DNA of 46,183 bases from Verrucomicrobiota bacterium (GTDB lineage: Bacteria; Verrucomicrobiota; Verrucomicrobiia; Limisphaerales; UBA9464): positions 1 to 46,183 of the forward strand of contig JARXAF010000090.1 in assembly GCA_029865985.1 (NCBI GenBank), given 5' to 3'. The position numbers and the translations under genes were made by a program. This document shows, piece after piece, positions 19,131 through 29,091 of the stretch. The notes beneath the pieces are model-generated. The model did no database searches. It was not told where the DNA came from and was given only the letters and a program-made list of their open reading frames with translations. How positions within the stretch are numbered: position 1 is the first letter of the stretch; every line of letters begins with the position of its first letter.

Positions 19131-19937
19131 GTGCTGAAGCGGACCCATTACCTTGCATTGGCCGGCGTAGGACTCCTGACGCTGGGCCTGCTGAATTTGC
19201 CTGTGTCTCTCCAGACGCAGGTCAAGTCGGCTATTGGTGCTTCGTTCCTGCCTCTCTTCGGCATCCGTGCGGCTTCAGACTCCTTGCTGGATCGAGCCGG
19301 TTACCAGGTGCTTCCCCGTTCCACCCTCATCGACAACCTCCTGCGTCTCGAACGCGAGAACGCTGAACTCAAGGTTTCGGCCCTCCAAGGAACGGATGCA
19401 TTGGCCGAAAATCAGCGACTGCGGGCTACCATCGGCGCAGCACCGAGAGGCCCCTGGCATCTCAAACTGGCTCGAGTAGTCGGTCGTGATCCGACGACGT
19501 GGTGGCGAACCCTTCAAATCAACCTCGGTTCCCGAGACAACCTGAAACCCGATCACGTGGTGATGAGCGGCGAGGGACTGGTGGGCCGGATTAGTCAGGC
19601 GGGCCTGACCCACTCGCAAGTCGCCCTCGTGGGTGATGCCGAATGCGGGGTGGCCGTGGTGGTCAAGGAAACCCGCGATTTGGGCATCATCAAGCCGGGG
19701 CAAACCCTCTCAGGTGATGGCGGTCTGGTGGAAATGACCTTGCTGCAGAACTGCCCTGGGATCATGGCCGGGCAGGTGGTGCTGACCAGCGGTCTGGGCG
19801 GAATCTTTCCAGCAGGACTTCCTGTTGGAACCATCGTGGACACACGGAACGAGAACGGCAACGTGTTCACCACCGCCCGAATCCGTCTGGCGGCCAACCT
19901 CAACCGTCTGGAAGAAGTGTGGGTGCTTCAGCCATGA
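19131..19937 (+). CDS. mreC: Rod shape-determining protein MreC
   Basis: N-terminal TM, coiled coil (LIDNLLRLERENAELK), ARVVGRDPTTWWRTLQINLGSRDNLKPDHVVMSGEGLVGRI. GTG start. Confidence 0.92.
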   Translation: MLKRTHYLALAGVGLLTLGLLNLPVSLQTQVKSAIGASFLPLFGIRAASDSLLDRAGYQVLPRSTLIDNLLRLERENAELKVSALQGTDALAENQRLRATIGAAPRGPWHLKLARVVGRDPTTWWRTLQINLGSRDNLKPDHVVMSGEGLVGRISQAGLTHSQVALVGDAECGVAVVVKETRDLGIIKPGQTLSGDGGLVEMTLLQNCPGIMAGQVVLTSGLGGIFPAGLPVGTIVDTRNENGNVFTTARIRLAANLNRLEEVWVLQP

Positions 19938-20497
19938 ACCGCTTCACCTTGATCTTCCTGTTTCTGGTCACCTGGCTGTCAGTTTTCGCCCAGACCCAGT
20001 TTTCGACGCTTCGACAACTCCTCTCCGTCCCCTTGGCACTGAGCCCGGCTCTGGTCTGCTATGCGGCATTGACCCACGGATTTGGCGTCACCATCAGCCT
20101 GGCCGTTTTGAGCGGTCTGTGGATTGATTCACTCTCGGCATCGCCACTCGGGGTCAGCACCATGCCGCTGTTCCTCCTGGGGTTCACCCTGCAACTGCAA
20201 CGCCACCTCATCCTGCGAGATCAAGGTTTCGCTCAGTTTTGGATCGGGCTCGGAGCTGGCGCTGGTGTGCCGCTCCTGACCTTGGGAGTGTTGTCCCTCA
20301 CCCGTTCCCAACCGGTCACCGGCGGGTTCACATTCATCCAACTTCTGCTGATGGGGCTGCTCAATGGAGTCGCCTGCCCTGCCCTCTTCTGGATGTTCGA
20401 TTTCCTGCACCGGATCTTCGACTACCGCCCCCTCACCACCTCCAGCTTCCGCACCGATCGGGAAACCGTCCGGGGCCGTCAATTCCGCCCCCGTTGA
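19934..20497 (+). CDS. mreD: Rod shape-determining protein MreD
   Basis: Small hydrophobic multi-TM protein in the mreD position, ATGA overlap with mreC. Confidence 0.85.
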   Translation: MNRFTLIFLFLVTWLSVFAQTQFSTLRQLLSVPLALSPALVCYAALTHGFGVTISLAVLSGLWIDSLSASPLGVSTMPLFLLGFTLQLQRHLILRDQGFAQFWIGLGAGAGVPLLTLGVLSLTRSQPVTGGFTFIQLLLMGLLNGVACPALFWMFDFLHRIFDYRPLTTSSFRTDRETVRGRQFRPR

Positions 20498-20500
20498 ACC

Positions 20501-22525
20501 ATGCTCATCTTTGACCAGTTCAACAAGGGAGAGCGGCCGCTGCGGTGGATGGCCGGAGTGATCGGCGCAGGCTTGTTGCTGCTGCTCATCGGCCTCCTGC
20601 GGGTGCAAATCCTCAGCCACCACCGTTTCGAACAATCCCTGCAAACCCAGAGTTTTCAATCCGTGCGGGTTCCCGCGCTGAGAGGACGCATTCTTGATCG
20701 GAATGGACGCGAATGTGTGGGCAATACCCCGCGATACCGTCTGGATGTCTATCTGGAGGCCCTGAGTCGGGATTTTTCGAAGGAATACGGACGATTGCGT
20801 CGTGAAGTCATCGCAGCGCGCGGAGGAACCAACCCAGTGTCCCCGGGGCTCTTGCATCGGATGATGTCCAAATTCCGTCGGGAGGCGCCCCGAATCCTGA
20901 TCCGACCCGAAGAAAACACCCTCCTCTGGAGACAAGCCCGCTACAACGTGGTGAGCAATGTCGTCACGAAGGTGGCCGCCAAGATCGGACTGCCGTTGAC
21001 CCTCACCGAATCCGAACTCCAACGACACTGGGCCAACACCCGAGCCCTGCCGCTGGCGGTTCTCAAGAAATTGACTCCGCAACAAGTGGCCCTCCTGACC
21101 GAACAATCGTGGTCCATTCCTGGAATCAGAACGGAGCTGCAGGCGGTCCGCAATTATCCACACGGCCCCTTGGCGGCCCATGCCCTGGGGTATTTGGTCC
21201 GGGCAGATGACTTCGAAGGCGACGAGGGTGAATCCTTCGACTACCGGCTTCGAGACTACAAGGGAGCTGCCGGTCTCGAGGCGGCTTTCGACGCCTCTTT
21301 ACGGGGCGTCTCCGGCACCAAGAGCATCCTCGTCAACAGCGACGGATATCGTGTGGGTGAGACCGTCACGGCCGAACCGGTGCCGGGTCAGAATTTGATC
21401 ACCACTCTGGACATCGATGTCCAAAAGGCGGCCGAGGCGGCCCTGTCGGCGGTGAGCGGCGAGGAGCGCGGAGCGGTGGTCGTTCTAGATGCCCGCAACG
21501 GCGATGTGTTGGCCATGGCCAGTGCCCCCAGCTTCGATCCGGGCGAATGGATCGATGGCATCAGCCGAAACCGTTGGACCAATTACTATGACGTACCCAA
21601 GCGGACCCCTCTGATGAATCGCGCCACCGATGGTGCCTACTCCCCCGGTTCCACTTTCAAAATCGTGACCGCACTGGCTGCCTTGGAAAACGGACTGGAT
21701 CCCAACCAGGTGCAAATCGTTGAACCCAATCCGTCCAAGCCGGGCAAGGGGATCTACCACCGCGGGAACATCAAAATCGAGGATACTGCACCTCCGGGTC
21801 CCTACGACTTTCGTCGCGCCTTCATCCGATCCTCCAACGCCTACTTTATCCAGCTGGGGTTGGATGCCGGATACGACCGCCTGCTCACCACGGCCCACCG
21901 GTTCCATTTCGGCGAGCAGACACGCATCCAACTCCGACCGACCGAGGAACGTTCTGGTTGGATGCCCGAACCGGCCGAAGCCCGGGCCGAACGCTGGCCC
22001 CAAGGCCGGTTGGCCAACTTCAGCATTGGACAAGAAGTCACGGTGACTCCGCTGCAATTGGCAGTCATGGTCGCCGCAGTGGCCAATGGCGGCACGGTCT
22101 ACTACCCCCGCTTGGTGGATCGCCTGGAGTCCGGAGATCCCCTGAGCGAGGAGGCTCCCAGCACCATTCGGCCGGGTCAGGTGCGCAGTCGACTGGAAAC
22201 CCGACCGGAATACCTCGCCCACATCCGCGCCGCCATGCGGGATGACGTCCTGGACACCGAAGGCACCGGCACCAGCGCCCGCGTCACCGATTACTCCGTC
22301 TGCGGCAAGACCGGGACGGCCGAGATCAAGGGCAACGGCGTGAAGGACAAGGTGACTTGGTTCGCCAGCTTCGCTCCGTTTGAATCCCCCCGCTACGCGG
22401 TGGTCGTCATGGTGGAAAGCGGTGCCTCCGGCGGGCGGACCTGCGGCCCGGTGGCGCGGAAGATCTATGAACACCTGCGGGGACGAGATACGGGCTCTGG
22501 CCGGCCCATCGCCATGAACCCATGA
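20501..22525 (+). CDS. mrdA: Penicillin-binding protein 2 (elongation transpeptidase)
   Basis: PBP dimer domain (RVPALRGRILDRNGRE), SxxK STFK, SSN (RSSNAYF), KTGT (CGKTGTAEIKG). Confidence 0.95.
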   Translation: MLIFDQFNKGERPLRWMAGVIGAGLLLLLIGLLRVQILSHHRFEQSLQTQSFQSVRVPALRGRILDRNGRECVGNTPRYRLDVYLEALSRDFSKEYGRLRREVIAARGGTNPVSPGLLHRMMSKFRREAPRILIRPEENTLLWRQARYNVVSNVVTKVAAKIGLPLTLTESELQRHWANTRALPLAVLKKLTPQQVALLTEQSWSIPGIRTELQAVRNYPHGPLAAHALGYLVRADDFEGDEGESFDYRLRDYKGAAGLEAAFDASLRGVSGTKSILVNSDGYRVGETVTAEPVPGQNLITTLDIDVQKAAEAALSAVSGEERGAVVVLDARNGDVLAMASAPSFDPGEWIDGISRNRWTNYYDVPKRTPLMNRATDGAYSPGSTFKIVTALAALENGLDPNQVQIVEPNPSKPGKGIYHRGNIKIEDTAPPGPYDFRRAFIRSSNAYFIQLGLDAGYDRLLTTAHRFHFGEQTRIQLRPTEERSGWMPEPAEARAERWPQGRLANFSIGQEVTVTPLQLAVMVAAVANGGTVYYPRLVDRLESGDPLSEEAPSTIRPGQVRSRLETRPEYLAHIRAAMRDDVLDTEGTGTSARVTDYSVCGKTGTAEIKGNGVKDKVTWFASFAPFESPRYAVVVMVESGASGGRTCGPVARKIYEHLRGRDTGSGRPIAMNP

Positions 22526-23733
22526 CGACTTCCCTCCATCAGAACCGCCGAGCCGAGGCAGCCATCCTGTGGCCCCTGTGGCTCTCGGTGTTGGGACTGA
22601 TGATCATCAGCGCGATGTTCATCTTCAGCACCACCGGCAGCGCCGAGTTGGCGAGGGGGGCATCCTGGTACCAGTGGACGGCCACTCGCCAAGTCATGGC
22701 CTTTGGCATTGGCATCCTCGCGGTCCTCGGCATGAGCCTTGTCGACTACGGCCGACTGGCCCGTTGGGCGATGGTCGGCTACTGGGTTTCCATCACCTTG
22801 CTGGTCGCGGTCTATATCCTGGGCACGTCGCGCAATGGCGCACGACGTTGGTTGGATATCGGCCCACTGCAGTTTCAGCCCAGTGAACTCGCCAAGCTGA
22901 CCTTTCTCTTCGCCATGGCCAACTTCCTGGCGCGTCCCGCCGCGGAATTGCGTTCCCCGGGAATCTTCCTGAAGGCCTTGGTCCTCACACTTCTCCCACT
23001 GGGGCTCATCCTCAAGCAACCCGACCTGGGCTCGTCCCTCGTCTTCTTGCCCATCACCTTGGTCATGATGCTCGTCGCGGGAGTCCCTCAACGCTTTATC
23101 GCCAAACTCCTGGGCGGAGCTTTTCTCATCGTCACCTTGATCGCTGTGGACATCTTCATCGCGCCGGCCAACTGGCGACTGATCCGATTGCAAGACTACC
23201 AGCGCGAGCGGTTGCTGGTGTATTTTGATGCCGATTTCGCGCCCGCTTCAGCGACCCCGGAGCTGCGTCAGCGCGCCGCGCAGCGCAAACGACAAATGTC
23301 CTGGAATGTCGAACAGGCGTTGATCTCCGTCGGGTCGGGAGGTTTCACCGGCAAAGGCTGGCGGGAAGGCACCCAGCATCGACTCGGATACCTGCCCCGC
23401 TTGGGAGCCCACAACGACTTCATCTTCTCGGTCATCGCCGAGGAACGCGGTTTTGTCGGCAGCGTGGCGGTGATCACCTTGTACGGCATTATCCTCTTCA
23501 GCGGCATCAAGACCGCGAGTGAATCGCGCGACCGACTGGGTCGCTTGCTCGCCGTCGGTGTCGTCACCCTCTTCTTCATCCACGTCTTCGTGAACATCGG
23601 CATGAACATCAAATTGATGCCGGTCACGGGCATTCCACTGCCCCTGCTCAGTGCAGGCGGAACCTCAGTGCTGTGCTCCCTGATCGCGGTCGGTGTTCTT
23701 CAAAACATCCATTTGTACCGCAAACGGTACTAG
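22522..23733 (+). CDS. rodA: Rod shape-determining protein RodA (SEDS glycosyltransferase)
   Basis: SEDS motifs: GARRWLDIGPLQFQPSELAKL, LKQPDLGSSLVF, LPRLGAHNDFIFSVIAEERGFVG, MPVTGIPLPLLSAGGTS. Confidence 0.95.
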   Translation: MTTSLHQNRRAEAAILWPLWLSVLGLMIISAMFIFSTTGSAELARGASWYQWTATRQVMAFGIGILAVLGMSLVDYGRLARWAMVGYWVSITLLVAVYILGTSRNGARRWLDIGPLQFQPSELAKLTFLFAMANFLARPAAELRSPGIFLKALVLTLLPLGLILKQPDLGSSLVFLPITLVMMLVAGVPQRFIAKLLGGAFLIVTLIAVDIFIAPANWRLIRLQDYQRERLLVYFDADFAPASATPELRQRAAQRKRQMSWNVEQALISVGSGGFTGKGWREGTQHRLGYLPRLGAHNDFIFSVIAEERGFVGSVAVITLYGIILFSGIKTASESRDRLGRLLAVGVVTLFFIHVFVNIGMNIKLMPVTGIPLPLLSAGGTSVLCSLIAVGVLQNIHLYRKRY

Positions 23734-23751
23734 AACTCGAAATCTACAGAC

Positions 23752-25737
23752 ATGAGTCAACAGACATTCAAACGCGGCAAGGGGCCGATGCGTTTCAAGC
23801 CCACCCGGGGCATCGGCACTCCCAACCCCAACCGATCGGCCACCAACGCCCGCATGGAAGCCATCGGCGAGAAAACCACCGAGGAACGGGTGTTCGACAT
23901 CCGACGCCATGAATCCGAAATCCGCCGAGCTGAAAACCGGGCGGCCGGACTTCCCGAGGACAGCATCGACGCCCCCGAGGTCAATCTGACCAAGAACGGC
24001 CGGGACCAGACCTACCGTTCCCCCGATCTCTCCCGCCCCGAGGAGGCCCACGACGAACCCGCCGAACAGGCACCCAAGCCGCCTCGCGAACCCAAGGGCC
24101 TCATCGAGAAGGCCCGGGCCGCGGTCAAGGAGGTCGTCAAGAAGGTCAAGCGGTTGATCCGCCCCGAGGAGAAGATCGTCAAGGAAGTAGTCATCAATGC
24201 CGAACCCCTGGAAACCCGCGTTGCGGTGCTCGAAGAGAGCAAACTCGAAGACCTCACCGTCGAGCGCACCGGCGACGACCGCTTGGTTGGCTCCATTTAC
24301 AAGGGCAAGGTGAAGAACCTCGAGGACGGACTCAAAGCCGCCTTCGTGGACATCGGCTTCGAGAAGAATGCCTTCCTCCACTACTGGGACATCATCCCCA
24401 ACACCTTCGATTCCAGCGTCGAGATCGTGGAACGCGATGACAGCGGGAAATCGCGCCGCAAAGACAAGCCCAAGATCACCCAGAAGGATGTCCCCCGACT
24501 CTTCCCGCCCGGAAGCGAGATCATCATCCAAGTCACCAAGGGACCTATTGGCACCAAGGGACCGCGCGTCACCACCAACCTTTCCCTACCCGGCCGCTAT
24601 CTCGTCCTGTTGCCCAACTCCGACCAGTCGGGCATCAGTCGCAAGATTGAGAACGTCGAGGAGCGCCAGCGTCTCAAGAAGATCGTCCGCGAACTGACCA
24701 TCCCCGAGGGCATGGGTGTCATCATCCGCACCGCCGGCGAGGACAAGCGCAAGGCGTACTTCGTGCGTGACCTGGCCCTGCTGCTGGAAGAGTGGAAACT
24801 CATCCAGGATCGCATCAAGAGCCAGCCGATGGCCTCCTGCGTCTATCAGGAGCCCGACTTGATCGAGCGCACGGTCCGCGACTTCCTCACCGAAGACGTC
24901 GACAAGATCGTCATCGACGACATCAAGAAGTTCGAATCGATCCGCGACAGCATCAAGCGCATCAGCCCACGGTCCGCCCGCAAGGTGCACTTCTACAACG
25001 AAGCCGAGCCGCTGTTCGACCGCTACAACATCACCCGCCAGCTCGAGGCGGCCTTCAGCCGTCAGGTGAACCTGAAGAGCGGCGGCTACCTCATCATCGA
25101 CGAGACCGAGGCGCTCGTGGCCATCGACGTCAACACCGGCAAGCACAAGCAGGCCGGCACCAAGGACCACGACGCGACGATCCTCAAGGTGAACCAAGAC
25201 GCCGCAGACGAGATCGCTCGCCAGCTGCGCCTGCGCAACATGGGCGGCATCATCGTGCTGGACTTCATCGACATGAAATCCCGCCGCGACCAGCAGTCCA
25301 TCTTCCAGCGAATGAAGGAGAACCTGAAGCGCGACAAGGCCAAGACGCACGTCTTGCCGCTTTCGCAGCTCGGGCTCATGGAGATGACCCGCCAGCGCCA
25401 GACCGAGAGCGTCCGCTCCTCGCTCTACGACGATTGCGAACACTGCAAGGGCCGTGGCGTGATCAAGAGCGCGGAGACCATGAGCGTCGAAATCCAGCGC
25501 AAGCTGACCCAGATACTCAAAGGTCGTCCGCGCGACGATGGCGACTTCCAGGTCAAGATCGTCTGCAACCCGCGGGTGCTCGATCGCCTGCGGACGCGCG
25601 ATGAGAAGCTACTCATCGAGCTGGAAAAGAAATTCTTCGCCAAGCTCAGCTTCCGTCCGGACCCCACCTATCACAACGAGGAGTGGAAGATCTTCAACGC
25701 CATGAACAACGACGAGTTGGCCAAGTCGCGGAACTGA
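23752..25737 (+). CDS. rng: Ribonuclease E/G family protein
   Basis: VGSIYKGKVKNLEDGLKAAFVDIGFEKNAFLH, DETEALVAIDVNTGK, IIVLDFIDMKS, Zn-link DDCEHCKGRGV. Extra N-terminal charged extension of about 150 aa. Confidence 0.95.
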   Translation: MSQQTFKRGKGPMRFKPTRGIGTPNPNRSATNARMEAIGEKTTEERVFDIRRHESEIRRAENRAAGLPEDSIDAPEVNLTKNGRDQTYRSPDLSRPEEAHDEPAEQAPKPPREPKGLIEKARAAVKEVVKKVKRLIRPEEKIVKEVVINAEPLETRVAVLEESKLEDLTVERTGDDRLVGSIYKGKVKNLEDGLKAAFVDIGFEKNAFLHYWDIIPNTFDSSVEIVERDDSGKSRRKDKPKITQKDVPRLFPPGSEIIIQVTKGPIGTKGPRVTTNLSLPGRYLVLLPNSDQSGISRKIENVEERQRLKKIVRELTIPEGMGVIIRTAGEDKRKAYFVRDLALLLEEWKLIQDRIKSQPMASCVYQEPDLIERTVRDFLTEDVDKIVIDDIKKFESIRDSIKRISPRSARKVHFYNEAEPLFDRYNITRQLEAAFSRQVNLKSGGYLIIDETEALVAIDVNTGKHKQAGTKDHDATILKVNQDAADEIARQLRLRNMGGIIVLDFIDMKSRRDQQSIFQRMKENLKRDKAKTHVLPLSQLGLMEMTRQRQTESVRSSLYDDCEHCKGRGVIKSAETMSVEIQRKLTQILKGRPRDDGDFQVKIVCNPRVLDRLRTRDEKLLIELEKKFFAKLSFRPDPTYHNEEWKIFNAMNNDELAKSRN

Positions 25738-25753
25738 TCGCTGCGTCAAACAC

Positions 25754-25790
25754 CGCCCCTGTCGATGAATCGGCAGGGGCGTTTTCTTTT
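25754..25790 (+). terminator. Intrinsic terminator after rng
   Basis: CGCCCCTG-12 nt loop-CAGGGGCG followed by TTTTCTTTT, 16 nt after the rng stop. Confidence 0.85.
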
Positions 25791-25958
25791 GACCCAACGA
25801 AGCCGGGTACTCTGAAGGAACTTCTGGAAAGGCCCACCCGCTGCAAGCGCAGGCACATCCCGGGAGCCCCCCGTTTTCCAACACTTAAAAATTTCACTGG
25901 CCGCGAAAGCCCGGGACGTTAAAAACAAACCCAATAGCCCCGTCAGGAATCGCAAGCC

Positions 25959-26744
25959 ATGAACCTTCAACGCCGCAGTTGCACCAGCGCCTTCACCCTG
26001 ATCGAACTGCTGGTCGTCATCGCCATCATTGCAATCCTGGCGGGCATGCTCCTGCCCGCCTTGTCCCGAGCGAAGAGCAAGGCAGTCAAGACCTTGTGCG
26101 CCAGCAACTGCAAGCAGTGGGGCATCGCGGTCAACCTGTACGCCTCCGACAACCAGAACTCTTTCCCCGACAACAGCGGCGGCGCCGGTTTCAGCTGGAT
26201 GGTGCCCACCATGAGCAACTTCTGGAACGGCTACCTCATCAAGAACCGCCGCACCTCGGCCAACAACACCCGTGCGGCCAATGACGTGTTGTTCTGCCCC
26301 ACCGATGACTGGCACCGCGCCGCAGAACGCGGGATGATCAACACCGACAACCAAGCCCAATTGATCGGTTACTTCTACTTGCCGGGCCGGCAAACCGGAG
26401 ACGCCGATGTCACCGGCGGAGCCCAGGGCACCGCAGAATGGTTCTTCAAGAAGAAGCTCGGTGGCATGTTCGAAGCAGCGCCCATCATCATCGACCGCAT
26501 GCAGGCCGTTGGTTCCAAGACCACCAATATCCTCGACGCCAAGCTGAACTGGTACACCGATTACAACGGCAAGAAGGTGGCCACGGCCGTTCACCGGATC
26601 ACCCGCGGTGCGCCGGAGGGCGGCAATTTCGGATTCGAAGACGGCCATGTCGAATGGCAGCCCAATAAACGGGTCTCACTCGGCTCCGACTACAACGGCT
26701 GGCAATGCTTCTTCAAGATCCCGGTGGCCACCCCCGTTCCGTAA
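25959..26744 (+). CDS. Prepilin-type N-terminal cleavage/methylation domain protein (PVC-type)
   Basis: [36 protein letters not shown]-terminal [14 protein letters not shown], typical of this family. Confidence 0.9.
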   Translation: MNLQRRSCTSAFTLIELLVVIAIIAILAGMLLPALSRAKSKAVKTLCASNCKQWGIAVNLYASDNQNSFPDNSGGAGFSWMVPTMSNFWNGYLIKNRRTSANNTRAANDVLFCPTDDWHRAAERGMINTDNQAQLIGYFYLPGRQTGDADVTGGAQGTAEWFFKKKLGGMFEAAPIIIDRMQAVGSKTTNILDAKLNWYTDYNGKKVATAVHRITRGAPEGGNFGFEDGHVEWQPNKRVSLGSDYNGWQCFFKIPVATPVP

Positions 26745-26858
26745 TCGATTTCTTGACCCATTACGTGAGCCGGCTTTCCAGCTCACGGAGAACGCGTCGG
26801 GCGATTTTGCATCGGCCCCGAGGACTCGCCCTTCGTCAGACGACATTCCAACCGAGAC

Positions 26859-28004
26859 TCACTCCCGGCGAAAGGTCAGCACGGGCATCTCCCGCAAACT
26901 GGTGCGTCGCAAGACCGCTATGTACCGACGGGACAAAGCCCCCAAACGGGCAGTGACGCGTACCTCGAAGGTGCTGCTGACGGTCGAAAACACCGCCAGC
27001 GGCGTGCCTTGGTTGGGCATCACCGGAACCCCCTGCAAGCGGGCGATGTCTTGGGGCCCGCGGGCCGGTGTGTCGTCGTAGGTGCCATCCACCCCATCCA
27101 TGCCCGCGCGCTGCTCTTGGATGTTGCGGGCAATGTTCTCGTCACCGCCACAAGCCATGACCAGCACCGGATACGGAGCGGTGTTGATGTTCACCTGACC
27201 GCTGGACACCGCTGAGAACACATCGGCCAGCCCCACCGAACCCGCGATGCCTTGGCCAAGGAAGGTGGATGCCCCCATGCGATGACCCGCGGAATGAGCT
27301 GCCGAATGCGTCGACAACATCGCGCCTCCCCCTTCACTGCGAGGCCCCCAGTACAACTGCGGAGTGATCCCGCGGATCTTCAGCAGTTCGGACATGTCGT
27401 CGATCGGACCGTTCTTGGCGACATAGGGCGGATTGAGCATCCGGTAGAAATCGCTCTCCGCGCCGCCTCCCATCGCTGAGTCATCGTTCGGGTCGATCCA
27501 GTCCCGGATCGCTGAAGAAACATCGGCCGAGTCTGAGGATCCCGCACCGCACAACTGCAGGATCAGCTCCAACAACTGGGGATTGCGGGTGGCGATGGAG
27601 TTGATGTTGAGGTAGCGCTCCGCGTCCAAGATTTCGATGGAAATGGTCCCGTCTCCCAGCGGTACATCCTGGAGCGACACTCCCTCGAAGGGATTGTCCG
27701 CGATGTTGGTCGGCCCCACGCCCCCGGCCCAGAATTGGTTGAGACCGTCGTAGGTTTGTTCACCCGGAATCTGCCGCGACAGGGACAGGACCCACTTGGC
27801 CATCTCGACGCCTGAGCGCCCCATCCATTCCATCTCGCTCTCGCTCTGGGTTCGGGTGGCCAAACGCCCCTCGACCTTCATGGTGTAGGCGAACGCCGTC
27901 ACGATCACCGCCATGGCGAAGATGAGCAGCATGACGATGAGCAAGGCGACTCCCCGCTGACGATGACGCAAGAATCCTCGGCGCTGAATCCAGGGCAGGT
28001 TCAC
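26859..28004 (-). CDS. gspK: Type II secretion minor pseudopilin GspK-like
   Basis: RQRGVALLIVMLLIFAMAVIVTAFAYTMKVEGR, DAERYLNINSIA, SAIRDWIDPNDD, GQVNINTAPYPVL. Confidence 0.88.
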   Translation of the reverse strand: MNLPWIQRRGFLRHRQRGVALLIVMLLIFAMAVIVTAFAYTMKVEGRLATRTQSESEMEWMGRSGVEMAKWVLSLSRQIPGEQTYDGLNQFWAGGVGPTNIADNPFEGVSLQDVPLGDGTISIEILDAERYLNINSIATRNPQLLELILQLCGAGSSDSADVSSAIRDWIDPNDDSAMGGGAESDFYRMLNPPYVAKNGPIDDMSELLKIRGITPQLYWGPRSEGGGAMLSTHSAAHSAGHRMGASTFLGQGIAGSVGLADVFSAVSSGQVNINTAPYPVLVMACGGDENIARNIQEQRAGMDGVDGTYDDTPARGPQDIARLQGVPVMPNQGTPLAVFSTVSSTFEVRVTARLGALSRRYIAVLRRTSLREMPVLTFRRE

Positions 28005-28690
28005 GGTGTTCCTCCAATCACTCCCTGAGCCTCACGCGGCACTGCAACCGTAGGCAGGCGCACCACCCGACTGACGATTTGCGCCGGCTCTCGAGAACCC
28101 TTGGACTGACCGAAACCCAAGGTCACCCGGACAATCACCGGCAACTGATTGGTCGATAGCCACTCCTCAACAAAGTCCCGCTGCTGACCGTCCCAGAACT
28201 CCAGTTGGAACAATTGGACCTCTCTGGCCAAGACGATACTGGCCGGCTCTCCACCCTGCTCGAAGTCGGCCAGAAGTGAATTCTGTTCCAGCACCAAATC
28301 ATTCCCTCCGGGAGGAACATAGAAACTAACCCGGCGGAGCCGCTCTCCACCGAACATCCCGCTGTTGGGAAAGGAATCCGAGAGGTCTGCCGCGAAGCTC
28401 ACCGCCGCGAATTGGCCCGACGTGTCGGCCTGGAAAAAATAAAGGCGCGGATTCGAGGCGAACATGGTGGCCGAAACGAGGGCGTCCTCCACTGTGCGCA
28501 TGGCCATTCGCGCCCGCTGGGAATCGGTGGTGGAACGGATCGCCGCCTGAGAACTCTGGAAGATCAGTCTCCAGGTCGAGTAGATCATCATGAGGATCAG
28601 GGCGAAGAGGAAGATGGCTACCATGACCTCCATCACCGTGAATCCCGCGCGTCGGAGGCTCCGCCTCCCGGAATGCCACAACGCTTTCAT
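28001..28690 (-). CDS. gspJ: Type II secretion minor pseudopilin GspJ-like
   Basis: RRAGFTVMEVMVAIFLFALILMMIYSTW prepilin signal, position between I and K homologs, ATGA overlaps on both sides. Confidence 0.8.
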   Translation of the reverse strand: MKALWHSGRRSLRRAGFTVMEVMVAIFLFALILMMIYSTWRLIFQSSQAAIRSTTDSQRARMAMRTVEDALVSATMFASNPRLYFFQADTSGQFAAVSFAADLSDSFPNSGMFGGERLRRVSFYVPPGGNDLVLEQNSLLADFEQGGEPASIVLAREVQLFQLEFWDGQQRDFVEEWLSTNQLPVIVRVTLGFGQSKGSREPAQIVSRVVRLPTVAVPREAQGVIGGTP

Positions 28691-29091
28691 CGACCCGCCC
28701 CCTGGACGTATTGCTTGGGGAAGAGGAGCACGCTCATGCGCCGCTCGGATCCCTTGGGTCCGCCGACAATGACAAAATCGGCACGGAAGAGGCCGTTGGT
28801 CCCGACTTCATAGACCGTTCGGCTCCATTGGTATCCGGGGTAGAGTTTGCCGAAGTCGCCATTGTCGGACATTTCTTCCAGACGGTTGGAAATGGACAAT
28901 TCCGCTGCCAAACTGCTGGCGTCCACCTCGACCCGATTGAGGGATTTGGCCGATTTGAGCGCGGTGGAACACACCGAAATGAACCCGAAGAGCGCCAACG
29001 CCATGATGGCCGAGGCGACCGCCACTTCGATGAGCGTGAAGGCCTCGCTGGATTGTCCTGGGCCGGCTGATTGGACAGGGTGACACCTCAT
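28687..29091 (-). CDS. gspI: Type II secretion minor pseudopilin GspI-like
   Basis: SSEAFTLIEVAVASAIMALALFGFISV; start MRCHPVQ at 29091 overlaps the upstream stop. Confidence 0.75.
   Translation of the reverse strand: MRCHPVQSAGPGQSSEAFTLIEVAVASAIMALALFGFISVCSTALKSAKSLNRVEVDASSLAAELSISNRLEEMSDNGDFGKLYPGYQWSRTVYEVGTNGLFRADFVIVGGPKGSERRMSVLLFPKQYVQGAGR

Noticed and set aside
21485-22474. 329-aa minus-strand ORF
   Set aside because: Antisense shadow of the PBP2 transpeptidase domain.
26764-26787. Hairpin CGTGAGC...GCTCACG between the convergent prepilin-like and gspK genes as a terminator
   Set aside because: Short stem with a mismatch and no U-tract on either strand; too weak to call.
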